Assembly: GCF_003416885.1 (NCBI RefSeq)
Contig: NZ_QVPD01000004.1
Coordinates: 62,001-126,000 of the forward strand
Source of the DNA: Cognatiluteimonas weifangensis
Lineage (GTDB): Bacteria > Pseudomonadota > Gammaproteobacteria > Xanthomonadales > Xanthomonadaceae
Reading direction: 5' to 3'
Length of the DNA: 64,000 nucleotides
Positions 7,270 through 15,085 of the stretch are shown piece by piece (positions within the stretch are counted from its first letter, which is position 1; each line of letters begins with the position of its first letter). Both the position numbers and the translations under genes were made by a program. The notes under the pieces were generated by a model. That model had not been told where the DNA came from and did not search any database. It saw nothing but the letters and a program-made list of their open reading frames with translations.

Positions 7270-9273
7270 ATGCAATCCATTGAACACGCCAGCGCGTTCC
7301 TGGCGCTGCTAGACCCTGTGCCAAATGCAGCCTTTCACTTCCGAACCCTGGCAAATGGCGATCATAAGGGGCGCAATTACAGCGGCACCCTAGCCGAGTG
7401 CTGGCCCGACCTGGTGCGCGATAACGCAGCCGGGCGCAATGTGTTCGCGGTGGTGAACGCTGGCGGACACAAAAAAGCCGACATTACCCGCGTCCGCGCG
7501 CTGTTCGTGGATCAGGACAAGCCCGATGGTCGCAACTGGCGTTCCCTTTATGGGATTGGCCGCGATCCGCACATGGTGGTGCAGTCATCGCCGGGCAAAT
7601 GGCATGCCTACTGGTGCGTGCACGACTTTCCATTGGAGCGGTTCAAACCGACACAGCAGGCATTGGCGGCCGAGTTTGGCACCGATCCCGCTATCAGCGA
7701 CTTGCCGCGCGTCATGCGGCTGCCGGGATTCCTGCACCTGAAAGGGGAGCCGTTCCTGTCGCACCTGGTGGCCCGCAACGTTGAATTGCCGCGCTATGGC
7801 GCCGAGTTGGCCGCATCGCTTCCCGTGGCCGCAACTGTCTCCGCAGAGACAGTCGATCCCCTGGCGGCCTTGGATGACTTCCACAAGATTTTGCGACGTG
7901 TGGAACATGCCGTTCCGGGCGAGCGGAACACCATCGTAAATAACGCGGCCTATCAGTTGGGCCGGTACGTTCCGGCAATCTTCGATTTGGGAACGTGTAC
8001 GGCCAAATTGCTGGCCGCCGTGGCTAGCTGGCCGGACGCCGACGACTTCACACACACAATTAACGCCGGACTGCAGGCAGGCATGGCCGCGCCAAAGATC
8101 CCGTTGACGCTCCCAACGCTTCCAACGGAGGGCAAGACCGCCAAGACCGCCAAGACCGCCACTCCGCCAGTGTGGCGGAGTAGTGGCGGACTTCCCCCCT
8201 TGATCCCGTTAGCGGCGTCAACGGTTAATTTGCTGAGGGCCGACAACGTAAAGCCTGAGCCAATTAACTGGCTGTGGCCCGGTTATCTGGCTGAGGGCAA
8301 ATTCCATATCCTGGCCGGCGATCCTGGCTGCGGTAAGACGACGGCCGCTTGTTCGCTGGGCGCGATCATTACGCGGGGCGGCCAATGGCCCGACAAGGGG
8401 CAATCGCCCGTTGGGGACGTACTTATATGGTCGGGCGAGGACGACATAGCCAATACGCTGGTTCCCCGCATCATGGCCTGCGGTGGTGACAGGAGCCGGG
8501 TTCACTTCATCGACGGCACGACAATCGGCGGCGAGCGCCAGCCATTCGACCCCGCGTTGCACATCGGGCTGCTGGAATCCGCGTTGGATCAGTTGCCCGC
8601 GATCAAGCTGTTAATTGTCGATCCTGTCGTTTCAGTCGTTGCCGGGGATAGTCATAAGAACGCTGAGGTACGGCGCGCGCTGCAGCCCCTTGTGGATTTG
8701 GCGGGGCGGCGCGGCATCGCGGTGCTGGGGATCACGCATTTTTCCAAGGGAACTAGCGGGCGCAGTCCGTCCGAGCGCGTGACAGGTTCCCTTGCGTTCG
8801 TGGCATTGGCCCGTGTTGTGATGGTGGCAGCGCGCAAGGAAACCGAGGATGGGCAGTCCGTGCATTTGCTGGTGCGCTCCAAATCAAACATTGGCCCTTC
8901 CAATGGCGGCTTCACCTACCAATTGTCATTCCCTGAGCTTGGGCCGGGCATCGTGGGATCGTGCGTGCATTGGGGTGAAGCCGTAGACGGAAGCGCGCGC
9001 GAAATCCTGGACATGGCAGAGGAAGATAATTCCGGCACCCGCAAGGACGCTAAAGACTGGTTGGCCGAGCAATTGGCAGACGGGCCAGTATCAAGCAAGC
9101 AGCTAATGGCCGATGCAAAGGAAGCGGGGCACAGTTGGCGGACGCTTGAGCGCGCTAAAAAGGACATCGGGGCGAGGGCGCGCAAAACGGAAGCGGGCAT
9201 TTGGGAGTGGTCGGTGCCAACGAGCGTGGCGGGGCTATCGCCGCCGGCGTTGCCGTTGCTAACGCCGGCGTAA
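7270..9273 (+). CDS. primase-helicase fusion (satellite replication protein)
   Basis: 667 aa from ATG 7270, with AAAGGA upstream. The N-terminal ~200 residues look like an archaeo-eukaryotic-type primase/RepB-primase fold: LFVDQDK with Asp81/Asp83 as metal ligands, SSPGKWHAYW (His112) and LPRVMRLPGFLH. A low-complexity linker near residues 285-310 (repeated KTA, then PPVWRSSGG) joins it to a RecA-like AAA_25 ATPase. That has Walker A GDPGCGKTT at about 350-358, Walker B LLIVDP (Asp451) and an Arg/Lys-rich end with a winged-helix-like tail. This is the usual Pri-Rep arrangement of P4- and PICI-type satellites: it primes and unwinds at the element's own origin after excision. The linker is encoded by one arm of a 62-bp inverted repeat whose other arm follows the gene. 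Confidence 0.85.
   Translation: MQSIEHASAFLALLDPVPNAAFHFRTLANGDHKGRNYSGTLAECWPDLVRDNAAGRNVFAVVNAGGHKKADITRVRALFVDQDKPDGRNWRSLYGIGRDPHMVVQSSPGKWHAYWCVHDFPLERFKPTQQALAAEFGTDPAISDLPRVMRLPGFLHLKGEPFLSHLVARNVELPRYGAELAASLPVAATVSAETVDPLAALDDFHKILRRVEHAVPGERNTIVNNAAYQLGRYVPAIFDLGTCTAKLLAAVASWPDADDFTHTINAGLQAGMAAPKIPLTLPTLPTEGKTAKTAKTATPPVWRSSGGLPPLIPLAASTVNLLRADNVKPEPINWLWPGYLAEGKFHILAGDPGCGKTTAACSLGAIITRGGQWPDKGQSPVGDVLIWSGEDDIANTLVPRIMACGGDRSRVHFIDGTTIGGERQPFDPALHIGLLESALDQLPAIKLLIVDPVVSVVAGDSHKNAEVRRALQPLVDLAGRRGIAVLGITHFSKGTSGRSPSERVTGSLAFVALARVVMVAARKETEDGQSVHLLVRSKSNIGPSNGGFTYQLSFPELGPGIVGSCVHWGEAVDGSAREILDMAEEDNSGTRKDAKDWLAEQLADGPVSSKQLMADAKEAGHSWRTLERAKKDIGARARKTEAGIWEWSVPTSVAGLSPPALPLLTPA
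8129..8190 (+). repeat. left arm of a 62-bp inverted repeat, inside the primase-helicase gene
   Basis: Its reverse complement occurs at 9290-9351 with one mismatch in 62. The arm consists of three GCCAAGACC-like 9-mers followed by a perfect hairpin ACTCCGCCA-GTG-TGGCGGAGT (8161-8181). It encodes the interdomain linker. Confidence 0.9.
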
Positions 9274-9530
9274 CGCCTGCAAATTCAACTCCGCCACTAC
9301 TCCGCCACACTGGCGGAGTGGCGGCCTTGGCGGTCTTGGCGGTCTTGCCCTGCGTTGGCGCTCCCAACGCAATTTAAAGTCGCCAACGGTTTGCGCAAAT
9401 CAGTCGCAGCGCGTGCGACTTCACTACATCGCCAAGCATCGCCACGAATCGCACGCAAATTTGCTTCCTAAGCCTTGCGCGTGCGCGTATCTACCCGATC
9501 CGGGAACGTTCCCCAACCCGGAGATAAGCA
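9274..9530. other. 257-bp intergenic region between primase-helicase and capsid: candidate origin
   Basis: It holds the right arm of the 62-bp inverted repeat (9290-9351, with hairpin 9299-9319). Next comes a second palindrome, GCGTTGG-cgctc-CCAACGC (9352-9370), then an AT-richer stretch (AATTTAAAG, near 9372), then short GTCGCAGC/GCGTGCGAC and CGCACGC inverted words. TGGCGG words are repeated at short spacing. Iterated words plus AT-rich DNA next to the replication gene is the usual make-up of a satellite origin. It must also hold the promoter or leader of the head operon; GGAGAT precedes the capsid start. Confidence 0.45.
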
Positions 9531-10763
9531 ATGATTCTCGCAGAAATCCGGCAGCGCAAGGCTGCCCAAATTGCCGCCATGCGCGCGGTGCTCAACAAGG
9601 CCGATTCCGAAAAGCGCGCGCTGTCCGCCGAGGAAGCTGGCAAGTGCGACGCGATGAAGGCTGAAATCGAAACGCTGGAGCAGCAGGAAGCCCGCCAGCA
9701 GTTCCTGGACGATGCCGAACGCCGCAGCGCAGGCGTGACCATCGCCGGCACTGGCGACCGCAGCTTCGCCGAAGTGGAAGACCGCGTGTCGCTGCTGCGG
9801 GTGCTGCAGGCCGGCGTGGAAAGCCGCTCGCTGGACGGTGCCGAAGCGGAATACAATGCCGAGGTCGAGCGCCGCAATGGCCGCCGGGCGCAGGGCATCT
9901 ACATGCCCATGCGGCTGCTGGAAACCCGTGTCAATACGGCCGGGAACAATGCGCAGCTTGTCCCGACCGACCATCGTCCGCAGGACTACATTGGCGCGCT
10001 CCGCAATGCGCTGCTGACCCGGCGCCTGGGCGTGCGCGTGCTGTCGGGCCTGTCGGGCAATGTGTCCGTGCCCAAGTACGGCTCCGGCGTGACCACGGGA
10101 TGGGTTGCCGACAATTCCAGCCTGACCCCCAGCGACATGACGCACGCCAGCGTGACGCTGGCGCCGAAGCATGCCGGCTCGCTGTCCGAAATGTCCCGCA
10201 GCTTGATCATGCAAAGCAGCCCGGACATCGAGCAGCTGCTGCGCGATGACATGGCCGCTGGGCTGGCCACGGCGCTGGATCGCGTGACCATCGTGGGCGG
10301 CGGCGCGAATGAACCGGATGGCGTCACGGCAACGCTCGCGGCGGCCAATGCCACGCTCGCCACGCCGACCTGGGCGCAAGTCCTGGAAATCGTGAAGGAC
10401 GTGGAAGTGGCCAACGCATTGGGCGCCCATGCGTGGCTGCTGAATCCGGCCGCAAAGGCGAAGTTGGCCGGCACGCTCAAGGCCGCCGGCATCGCGGGCT
10501 ACCTGCTGGAAGGCGGCAAGATCGGCGACCACGCGGCTTATAGCTCCAATCAAGTGCCGGCGGGCGTGGCTGCCAGCGCCATTTTTGGCGACTGGGCGCA
10601 GGTGCTGCTGGGCCTGTGGTCGGAACTGGACGTGCTGGTGAACCCCTACGAATCGACCGCATACGCGCGTGGCGGCGTGATGGTGCGGGCGATGGCGACT
10701 TGCGATATCGGCATCCGCCATATCGAAGCGTTCCAGTGGGCGGACGACGTTCCGCTCGTCTAA
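9531..10763 (+). CDS. HK97-family major capsid protein
   Basis: 410 aa, ribosome-binding site GGAG 8 bases upstream. Residues 1-~65 are a charged coiled-coil 'delta' scaffold domain (KAAQIAAMRAVLNKADSEKRALSAEE…ETLEQQEARQQFLDDAE). The Phage_capsid fold follows: N-arm/E-loop region with LETRVNT…RPQDYIGALRNALLTRRLGVRVLSGLSGNVSVPKY, P-domain helix SPDIEQLLRDDMAAGLATALDRVTIVGGG and A-domain. The scaffold domain should be cut off by the adjacent protease during prohead maturation. It starts the head operon; the order capsid-protease-portal is the reverse of that in most tailed phages and is seen in capsid-encoding satellites. Confidence 0.93.
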   Translation: MILAEIRQRKAAQIAAMRAVLNKADSEKRALSAEEAGKCDAMKAEIETLEQQEARQQFLDDAERRSAGVTIAGTGDRSFAEVEDRVSLLRVLQAGVESRSLDGAEAEYNAEVERRNGRRAQGIYMPMRLLETRVNTAGNNAQLVPTDHRPQDYIGALRNALLTRRLGVRVLSGLSGNVSVPKYGSGVTTGWVADNSSLTPSDMTHASVTLAPKHAGSLSEMSRSLIMQSSPDIEQLLRDDMAAGLATALDRVTIVGGGANEPDGVTATLAAANATLATPTWAQVLEIVKDVEVANALGAHAWLLNPAAKAKLAGTLKAAGIAGYLLEGGKIGDHAAYSSNQVPAGVAASAIFGDWAQVLLGLWSELDVLVNPYESTAYARGGVMVRAMATCDIGIRHIEAFQWADDVPLV

Positions 10764-10818
10764 CTGTCCGCATCGCATACCCCGCATGAGTGGCGGGGTA
10801 TGCCTTTGGGAGCATCCC

Positions 10819-11337
10819 ATGATCGAGAAACGCGCAACGGCCGGCGTGACCGCCAAGGGCCGCACCTTGTCCGGCTATATCGCCAAATACGACAACGCCA
10901 CGCAAATTGGCGGCTTTACCGAAATCATCCGGCGCGGTGCGTTCGCTGCCTCGCTGGCATCGGGCCGCGACATCCTGGCACTGGCCGACCACGATACAAG
11001 CCGCGTGCTGGGCCGCACCCGTAGCGGCACGCTGGAATTGCGCGAGGATGCCGAGGGCTTGGCGTTCACGCTGCAACTGCCGGACACGCAAGCCGGCCGC
11101 GACTTGGCCGCGCTGGCCGAGCGTGGCGACTTGGGCGGCTGTTCTTTTGCCTTCACGGTGCCCAAAGGCGGCGATGCGTGGAACGGCAACACGCGCGAGT
11201 TGCGCAATGTCGATTTGGATGAAGTGTCCATTGTCCAGAGTCGGCCAGCGTATCCCGATACCGAAGTCCATTTGCGCAGCCTGCAGCCACAAAGCCAAGT
11301 GGCGTTGCTGCACAAGTGGTTGGAGACATGCCGATGA
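10819..11337 (+). CDS. HK97-family prohead protease
   Basis: 172 aa from ATG 10819 (MIEKRATAGVTAKGRTLSGYIAKYD), preceded by GGGAG; an upstream ATG lacks such a site. Family S78/U35: the catalytic His is in LALADHD (His58) and the Ser in LGGCSFAF (Ser109), with the conserved 'TLELREDAEGLAFTLQLPDT…GRDL' and 'DLDEVSIVQSRPAYPDT' segments. It removes the capsid scaffold domain inside the prohead. The capsid gene ends 55 bases upstream; the portal start overlaps its stop by 4 bases. Confidence 0.92.
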   Translation: MIEKRATAGVTAKGRTLSGYIAKYDNATQIGGFTEIIRRGAFAASLASGRDILALADHDTSRVLGRTRSGTLELREDAEGLAFTLQLPDTQAGRDLAALAERGDLGGCSFAFTVPKGGDAWNGNTRELRNVDLDEVSIVQSRPAYPDTEVHLRSLQPQSQVALLHKWLETCR

Positions 11338-12506
11338 AAATCCTGGACATGCTGCGCGGCGGCTGGCGCACCGAACAGCGCGCCGCCGATCCGTCATGGA
11401 ATGCACTGACCGGCGGCGGTAGCAATAGCGCGGTTGGCCAGCACGTTGACGCCAAATCGGCCGAGTCCATTTCCACGGTCTTTGGTTGCGTCCAAGCCCT
11501 GAGCGAGTCAACGGCCTGCCTGCCATTGCACACGTACCGCCGCAACGATGATGGGAGCCGCGAGCGCGTCGATGGGCATTGGCTGTCCCGGTTGCTGGAT
11601 CGGCCCAACGACTGGCAAACCGGAATGGAGTTCCGCGAGGAAGCGACCGCATGCGTGCTGTTACGTGGCAACAGCTACAGCCGCAAGGATATTGACGGCA
11701 AGGGCGAGGTTGTAAGCCTGGTGCCGTTGCATCCCGACCGCATGACTGTGGTCAAGTTGCCTAGCGGCAAGCTGCGTTTTGACTACAGCGAGGAACGCGG
11801 CAACGCAACGAAGTTGTTGGCCGAGGAAGTCATGCACCTGCGCGACCGAAGCGAACCCGGGAACCCGGTCGCACGCTCGCGCATTGCCATTGCGCGTGAC
11901 ACGTTGGGCCTGAGCCTGGCACTGCGCGCGCATGGATCGGGCGTCTTTGGTCGCGGCGCGCGACCTGCGGGCATCATCACCAATGAAGGCACGCGCGACC
12001 TGACCACGCCGGAACTGACGGCATTCCAGCAGCGGTTGGAGAACTACGCGAGTCCAGCCAATGCAGGAAAGACACTCCTGCTATTGAAGGGGATGAAGTA
12101 TCAGAATGCCGGCCTGTCCAACGAGGATGCGGAGTGGCTGGCGGCAATGCAGTTTGGCGTAACGGAAGTGTGCCGCATTTTTCGTGTGCCGCCGATCCTT
12201 GTTCAGACCTTGGAGCAGGCCAGCTATAACAACGTCAACGAGTTTGGCCAGCAGTTCGTGCGCTTCAGCTTGCAGCGTTGGCTAACGATGTGGGAGGAGG
12301 GCATTTCCCGTTCGTTGCTTGGCCCGATCGCGCGTCAACGCTTCTACGCCGAACACAGCGTGGATGCGCTCATGCGTGGCAACGGTGAAGCGCGGGCCGA
12401 GTTCTACGCCAAGGCGTTGAACAACGAACCGTGGATGGATGTGGACGAAGTGCGACGGTTGGAGAACCTGCCGCAGCGGCACGTCGCCAACGACGCTACA
12501 CGGTGA
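11334..12506 (+). CDS. HK97-family portal protein
   Basis: 390 aa. ATG 11334 overlaps the protease stop (ATGA) and has GGAG at a spacing of 8, so it is preferred to ATG 11328. Typical portal features: SISTVFGCVQALSES near the N-terminus, GNSYSRKDIDGKGEVVSLVPLHPDRMTVVK, ARPAGIITNEG, TLLLLKGMKYQNAGLSNEDAEWLAAMQFGVTEVCRIFRVPPILV and NNVNEFGQQFVRFSLQRWL. It forms the dodecameric vertex for DNA entry and connector attachment. Length is at the short end for the family but includes the crown/stem regions. It needs a large terminase to load DNA, and none is present in the element. Confidence 0.93.
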   Translation: MKILDMLRGGWRTEQRAADPSWNALTGGGSNSAVGQHVDAKSAESISTVFGCVQALSESTACLPLHTYRRNDDGSRERVDGHWLSRLLDRPNDWQTGMEFREEATACVLLRGNSYSRKDIDGKGEVVSLVPLHPDRMTVVKLPSGKLRFDYSEERGNATKLLAEEVMHLRDRSEPGNPVARSRIAIARDTLGLSLALRAHGSGVFGRGARPAGIITNEGTRDLTTPELTAFQQRLENYASPANAGKTLLLLKGMKYQNAGLSNEDAEWLAAMQFGVTEVCRIFRVPPILVQTLEQASYNNVNEFGQQFVRFSLQRWLTMWEEGISRSLLGPIARQRFYAEHSVDALMRGNGEARAEFYAKALNNEPWMDVDEVRRLENLPQRHVANDATR

Positions 12507-12592
12507 CGCTACACAATCACTGGCAACTGGTTGACGCCTAGACCGCCCATTCCCTCATTCAGAGATTGTTTTCCCTGTAGGAACTATCCGAC

Positions 12593-13051
12593 ATGGCCAC
12601 GCAACTGACACAAAAGCAACGCACATTCGCCGAAAACAAGGCGGCTGGCATGACCAATCGGGATGCTGCCATCGCTGCGGGCTATGCGGTGGCTGCAGCA
12701 GATGCGACCGGTTACAAGTTGACGCAGCATCCCGGCGTGCGCGCAGAGATCAAGGCTGCCACGAAGGGCACACCGACCGTGGATACCAAATCCAGCATGC
12801 CGGCGATGCCGCGCAAACACTACGACGACGCCAAGCAATTCCTGCTGGATGCCATGAACCTGGCCAGCTTGCCGATTGCGGTACGCGGCGACTATGCCAA
12901 GGCGCTGCTGCCGTATCAGCACGCGCGCATGGGCGAGACTGGCAAGAAAGAAAAGGCCAAGGATCGCGCAAGGGAGATTGCACGCAACGGCCGACACAAG
13001 TTCGCGACCAAGCAACCGCCGCAATTGCACGTGGTCAAGAACACGGATTAG
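12593..13051 (+). CDS. phage terminase small subunit-like protein
   Basis: 152 aa. The N-terminus LTQKQRTFAENKAAGMTNRDAAIAAGYAVAAADATGYKLTQHPGVRAEI is the DNA-binding HTH of the Terminase_2 small-subunit family. The middle has a helical oligomerisation part (DDAKQFLLDAMNLASLPIAVRGDYAKALLPYQHARMGETGKKEKAKDRAR) and a basic tail. It should recognise the element's packaging site and redirect a large terminase supplied by a helper. The ribosome-binding site is TAGGA, and it lies 86 bases after the portal. A strong terminator follows, so it is the last gene of the head operon. Confidence 0.85.
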   Translation: MATQLTQKQRTFAENKAAGMTNRDAAIAAGYAVAAADATGYKLTQHPGVRAEIKAATKGTPTVDTKSSMPAMPRKHYDDAKQFLLDAMNLASLPIAVRGDYAKALLPYQHARMGETGKKEKAKDRAREIARNGRHKFATKQPPQLHVVKNTD

Positions 13052-13117
13052 CGCGGGGTTAGACGGATCGGGCCGCACGAGTAGTTGAGTACCCGACCGA
13101 TGGCGGATTAGCGCCAC

Positions 13118-13152
13118 AAGCCCCCGGCACGCCTGCCAGTGTCCGGGGGCTT
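13118..13152 (+). terminator. strong hairpin terminator closing the head operon
   Basis: AAGCCCCCGGcAC - 8-9 nt loop - GTgtCCGGGGGCTT, followed by CCTCTTAG. It lies 66 bases after the small-terminase stop. It separates the phage-like module from the downstream ATPase, which therefore needs its own promoter. Confidence 0.8.
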
Positions 13153-13230
13153 CCTCTTAGTTGAAATTCCCATATTCAACTTCTACCCTGCAGTCGGGGG
13201 ATTGTCCCGGCGGATCTTGGGGAAGCTTAA

Positions 13231-14580
13231 GTGCCTATCTTGGAGGACGTATTTGGCGTCACATCGCGTCCGGTTCTTTCGTATGTGGAGCGACCGCAGG
13301 TTGATGACAACTTTCGTGAGGCTTTAGGTGCTAACAAACAAATAATCGTGTATGGGTCTTCCAAGCAAGGGAAGACTGCGCTTGTTCAAAAGCACCTGGA
13401 CTACGTTCAAAACATTTTGGTCAGCCTAACACCAAAGACACAACTGATAGATATTTATCAAACGATCCTTACCAAGGCTGGTGTCAAGTTACTGGCCGCT
13501 AGTACGGATCGAACGAGTGCGGAGGCCGGCGTCACATTGGGAGCTAGATTTAAGGCGTGCCTGCCAACGATCTTTGGTGGCGAAGCCGGGGTCGAACGTA
13601 CGTCAGTATCTGCATCTGGGCGCGACGTAACGTATGAGGAAATTCCGGTAAATCTGGAGTTGCCGCAGGTGGTTGCGGATCTTTTGGAAAGGGTTGGGTC
13701 TGAAAGATGGGTGATTTTGGAAAACTTCCATTATTTGCCGGATGATGTTCAACAGCAATTTGCTTTTGATCTGCGCGCATTTCAAGAGTTAGGTGTGCGC
13801 TTCGTGATTCTTGGTGTTTGGCGAGAGCGCAACCGAATGGCGCAGTTTAACGGTGACTTGCTGGATAGAACTATTGAGGTTCCCGTTGAGCCTTGGACTG
13901 ATCACGATTTTCGTCGGGTAGCGGAAACTGGGAGTCGGAAGCTAAATATTCAATTCGGAGCGGAGCTTCTTGATAAGACTATCGATGCATCATTTTCAAG
14001 CATTGGCGTGTTTCAAGAGTTGCTCAAAAATATTTGCATGCTCTCTGACGTGCGTGACTCGCGCTGGGAGCTTCGAGTAATTGACGATTTGGCGTGCTTG
14101 ACGGGCGCGATTGAAGTTAAGACGGGTGACTATGGGGCGCGTCATCAACGCGCATTGGAGGCAATCGCAGCGGGGCATATGTCTGGCGGCATCAAAGGTG
14201 ATCAGCTGCCGCTTTACCTTCCTTATTATTTAGTCAGAACGATTGTCGAGCATGGCTTTGAAGGGATTGCAAGTGGTGCTCGCAAGCAAACGTTGTGGGA
14301 TTGGATTCGGGCCATGCATCATCGCGGCTCAGATGTCAGAAGCAACGACATGACTAATCTTCTTGGAGGGCTGGCCAACCTTCAGTCGGTGAAGGCGATT
14401 TCCCCGCCGATCTTCGCGTATGACGCGCAGCAACGAGTTCTGCAGGTGGTTGACTCCACCTTCTATTTCTTCATTAAGAATGCTGATCCGGCTGAGATTG
14501 TTGACTCCATTCCTAACCCCCTGCGTGAACATGAGACTCCGGAGGACGCAGGGCTATTTCCCGCCAGGGGGCCGGGTTAG
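13231..14580 (+). CDS. P-loop (AAA/STAND-like) ATPase of unknown role, probable satellite cargo
   Basis: 449 aa, GTG start with GGGGA 8 bases upstream. Walker A is GSSKQGKT at 42-49 (VYGSSKQGKTALVQKH); a Walker B-like ERWVILENFHYL is followed by a sensor-1-like VRFVILGVW and a VEPWTDHDFRRV segment, as in ORC/ExeA/STAND-like ATPases. The C-terminal ~120 residues look like winged helices (QKTLWDWIRAMHHRGSDVRSNDMTNLLGGL…). No nuclease, TIR or membrane motif is visible, so any effector would lie in the ATPase or its extensions. GC is near 50%, far below host and below the rest of the element, and it has its own transcription unit between a terminator and the right end. That is the usual place for cargo such as anti-phage genes. 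It is not a large terminase: no C-terminal nuclease motifs and the wrong Walker B. Exact family not recognised. Confidence 0.8.
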   Translation: MPILEDVFGVTSRPVLSYVERPQVDDNFREALGANKQIIVYGSSKQGKTALVQKHLDYVQNILVSLTPKTQLIDIYQTILTKAGVKLLAASTDRTSAEAGVTLGARFKACLPTIFGGEAGVERTSVSASGRDVTYEEIPVNLELPQVVADLLERVGSERWVILENFHYLPDDVQQQFAFDLRAFQELGVRFVILGVWRERNRMAQFNGDLLDRTIEVPVEPWTDHDFRRVAETGSRKLNIQFGAELLDKTIDASFSSIGVFQELLKNICMLSDVRDSRWELRVIDDLACLTGAIEVKTGDYGARHQRALEAIAAGHMSGGIKGDQLPLYLPYYLVRTIVEHGFEGIASGARKQTLWDWIRAMHHRGSDVRSNDMTNLLGGLANLQSVKAISPPIFAYDAQQRVLQVVDSTFYFFIKNADPAEIVDSIPNPLREHETPEDAGLFPARGPG

Positions 14581-14618
14581 GTTCGCTTCAGCACCTAGAG
14601 CTAAGGTCTTGAGTGGCG

Positions 14619-14801
14619 TTAGTAATTTTTGCGGCCAGCCTGCGCCCGTTGCATACGGTTGAAGGCATCGGCCCACTGGAACGCTTTCATTGCAACCCTG
14701 TCCCTATCAGCGTCGTTCGGTGACGCCTTGGAGTTCTCGTCAAGCTCGTATGCGTTCACAAGCTCCGCAAAGAGTGCGAATGCCATTTGCGACCTACTCA
14801 T
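14619..14801 (-). CDS. small satellite protein, 60 aa, convergent with the ATPase
   Basis: Start MSRSQMAFALFAELVNAYELDENSKASPND, with AAGGA 10 bases upstream. A further upstream ATG (6 codons) has no such site. The mixed composition (Asp, Asn, Lys, few Arg/Ala runs) is unlike a GC-driven shadow frame. It is predicted helical, with a basic end (RMQRAQAGRKNY). Function unknown. Confidence 0.5.
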   Translation of the reverse strand: MSRSQMAFALFAELVNAYELDENSKASPNDADRDRVAMKAFQWADAFNRMQRAQAGRKNY

Positions 14802-14992
14802 GCCAATAGTTCCTTGCATTGGGTGTGAGTCAGTCTAAGAGGCTGCCAGCAGCCGGGTCATCCCTGACCCGGCCCGCGACGGTGGATTGCCTGTGGGCGC
14901 GGCGCGTTGCTGGCACGGGATAGGTTGCCGGCCGGGCGGGGGCGTGGGTATCGGATGGCCACGCGGCAGGGCGTAGGAAAAGTCCCTAGCGA

Positions 14993-15012
14993 TTTGCAGG
15001 ACGGTTGCAGGA
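14993..15012 (+). repeat. right copy of the 20-bp end repeat
   Basis: Identical and in the same orientation as 4528-4547; see that entry. It lies between a gene-poor GC-rich stretch and the bidirectional terminator. Confidence 0.55.
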
Positions 15013-15020
15013 TGGAAACG

Positions 15021-15052
15021 AAAAAGGCCACCCGGTGAAGGTGGCCTTTTTG
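15021..15052. terminator. bidirectional terminator at the right end of the element
   Basis: AAAAAGGCCACC - CGGTGAA - GGTGGCCTTTTTG: a 9-bp GC stem with A-run before and T-run after, so it works in both directions. A second weaker stem (AAACCC…GGGTTTTTT, 15058-15081) lies between it and the tRNA, on the side where the tRNA-Val transcript now ends. Confidence 0.75.
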
Positions 15053-15085
15053 TTGCGAAACCCCTTAAAAATAGGGTTTTTTATC

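Noticed and set aside
9155..9367. Minus-strand frame encoding the same KTAKTAK…PPVWRSSGG segment as the primase-helicase
   Set aside because: It exists because of the 62-bp inverted repeat; there is no start signal and it overlaps the true gene's end. Treated as a repeat, not a gene.
13231..14580. Terminase large subunit
   Set aside because: Expected after the small terminase, but the P-loop pattern, the LEN Walker B, the length (449 aa) and the absence of a C-terminal RNase H-like nuclease motif argue against it, as does the terminator and own promoter region in between.
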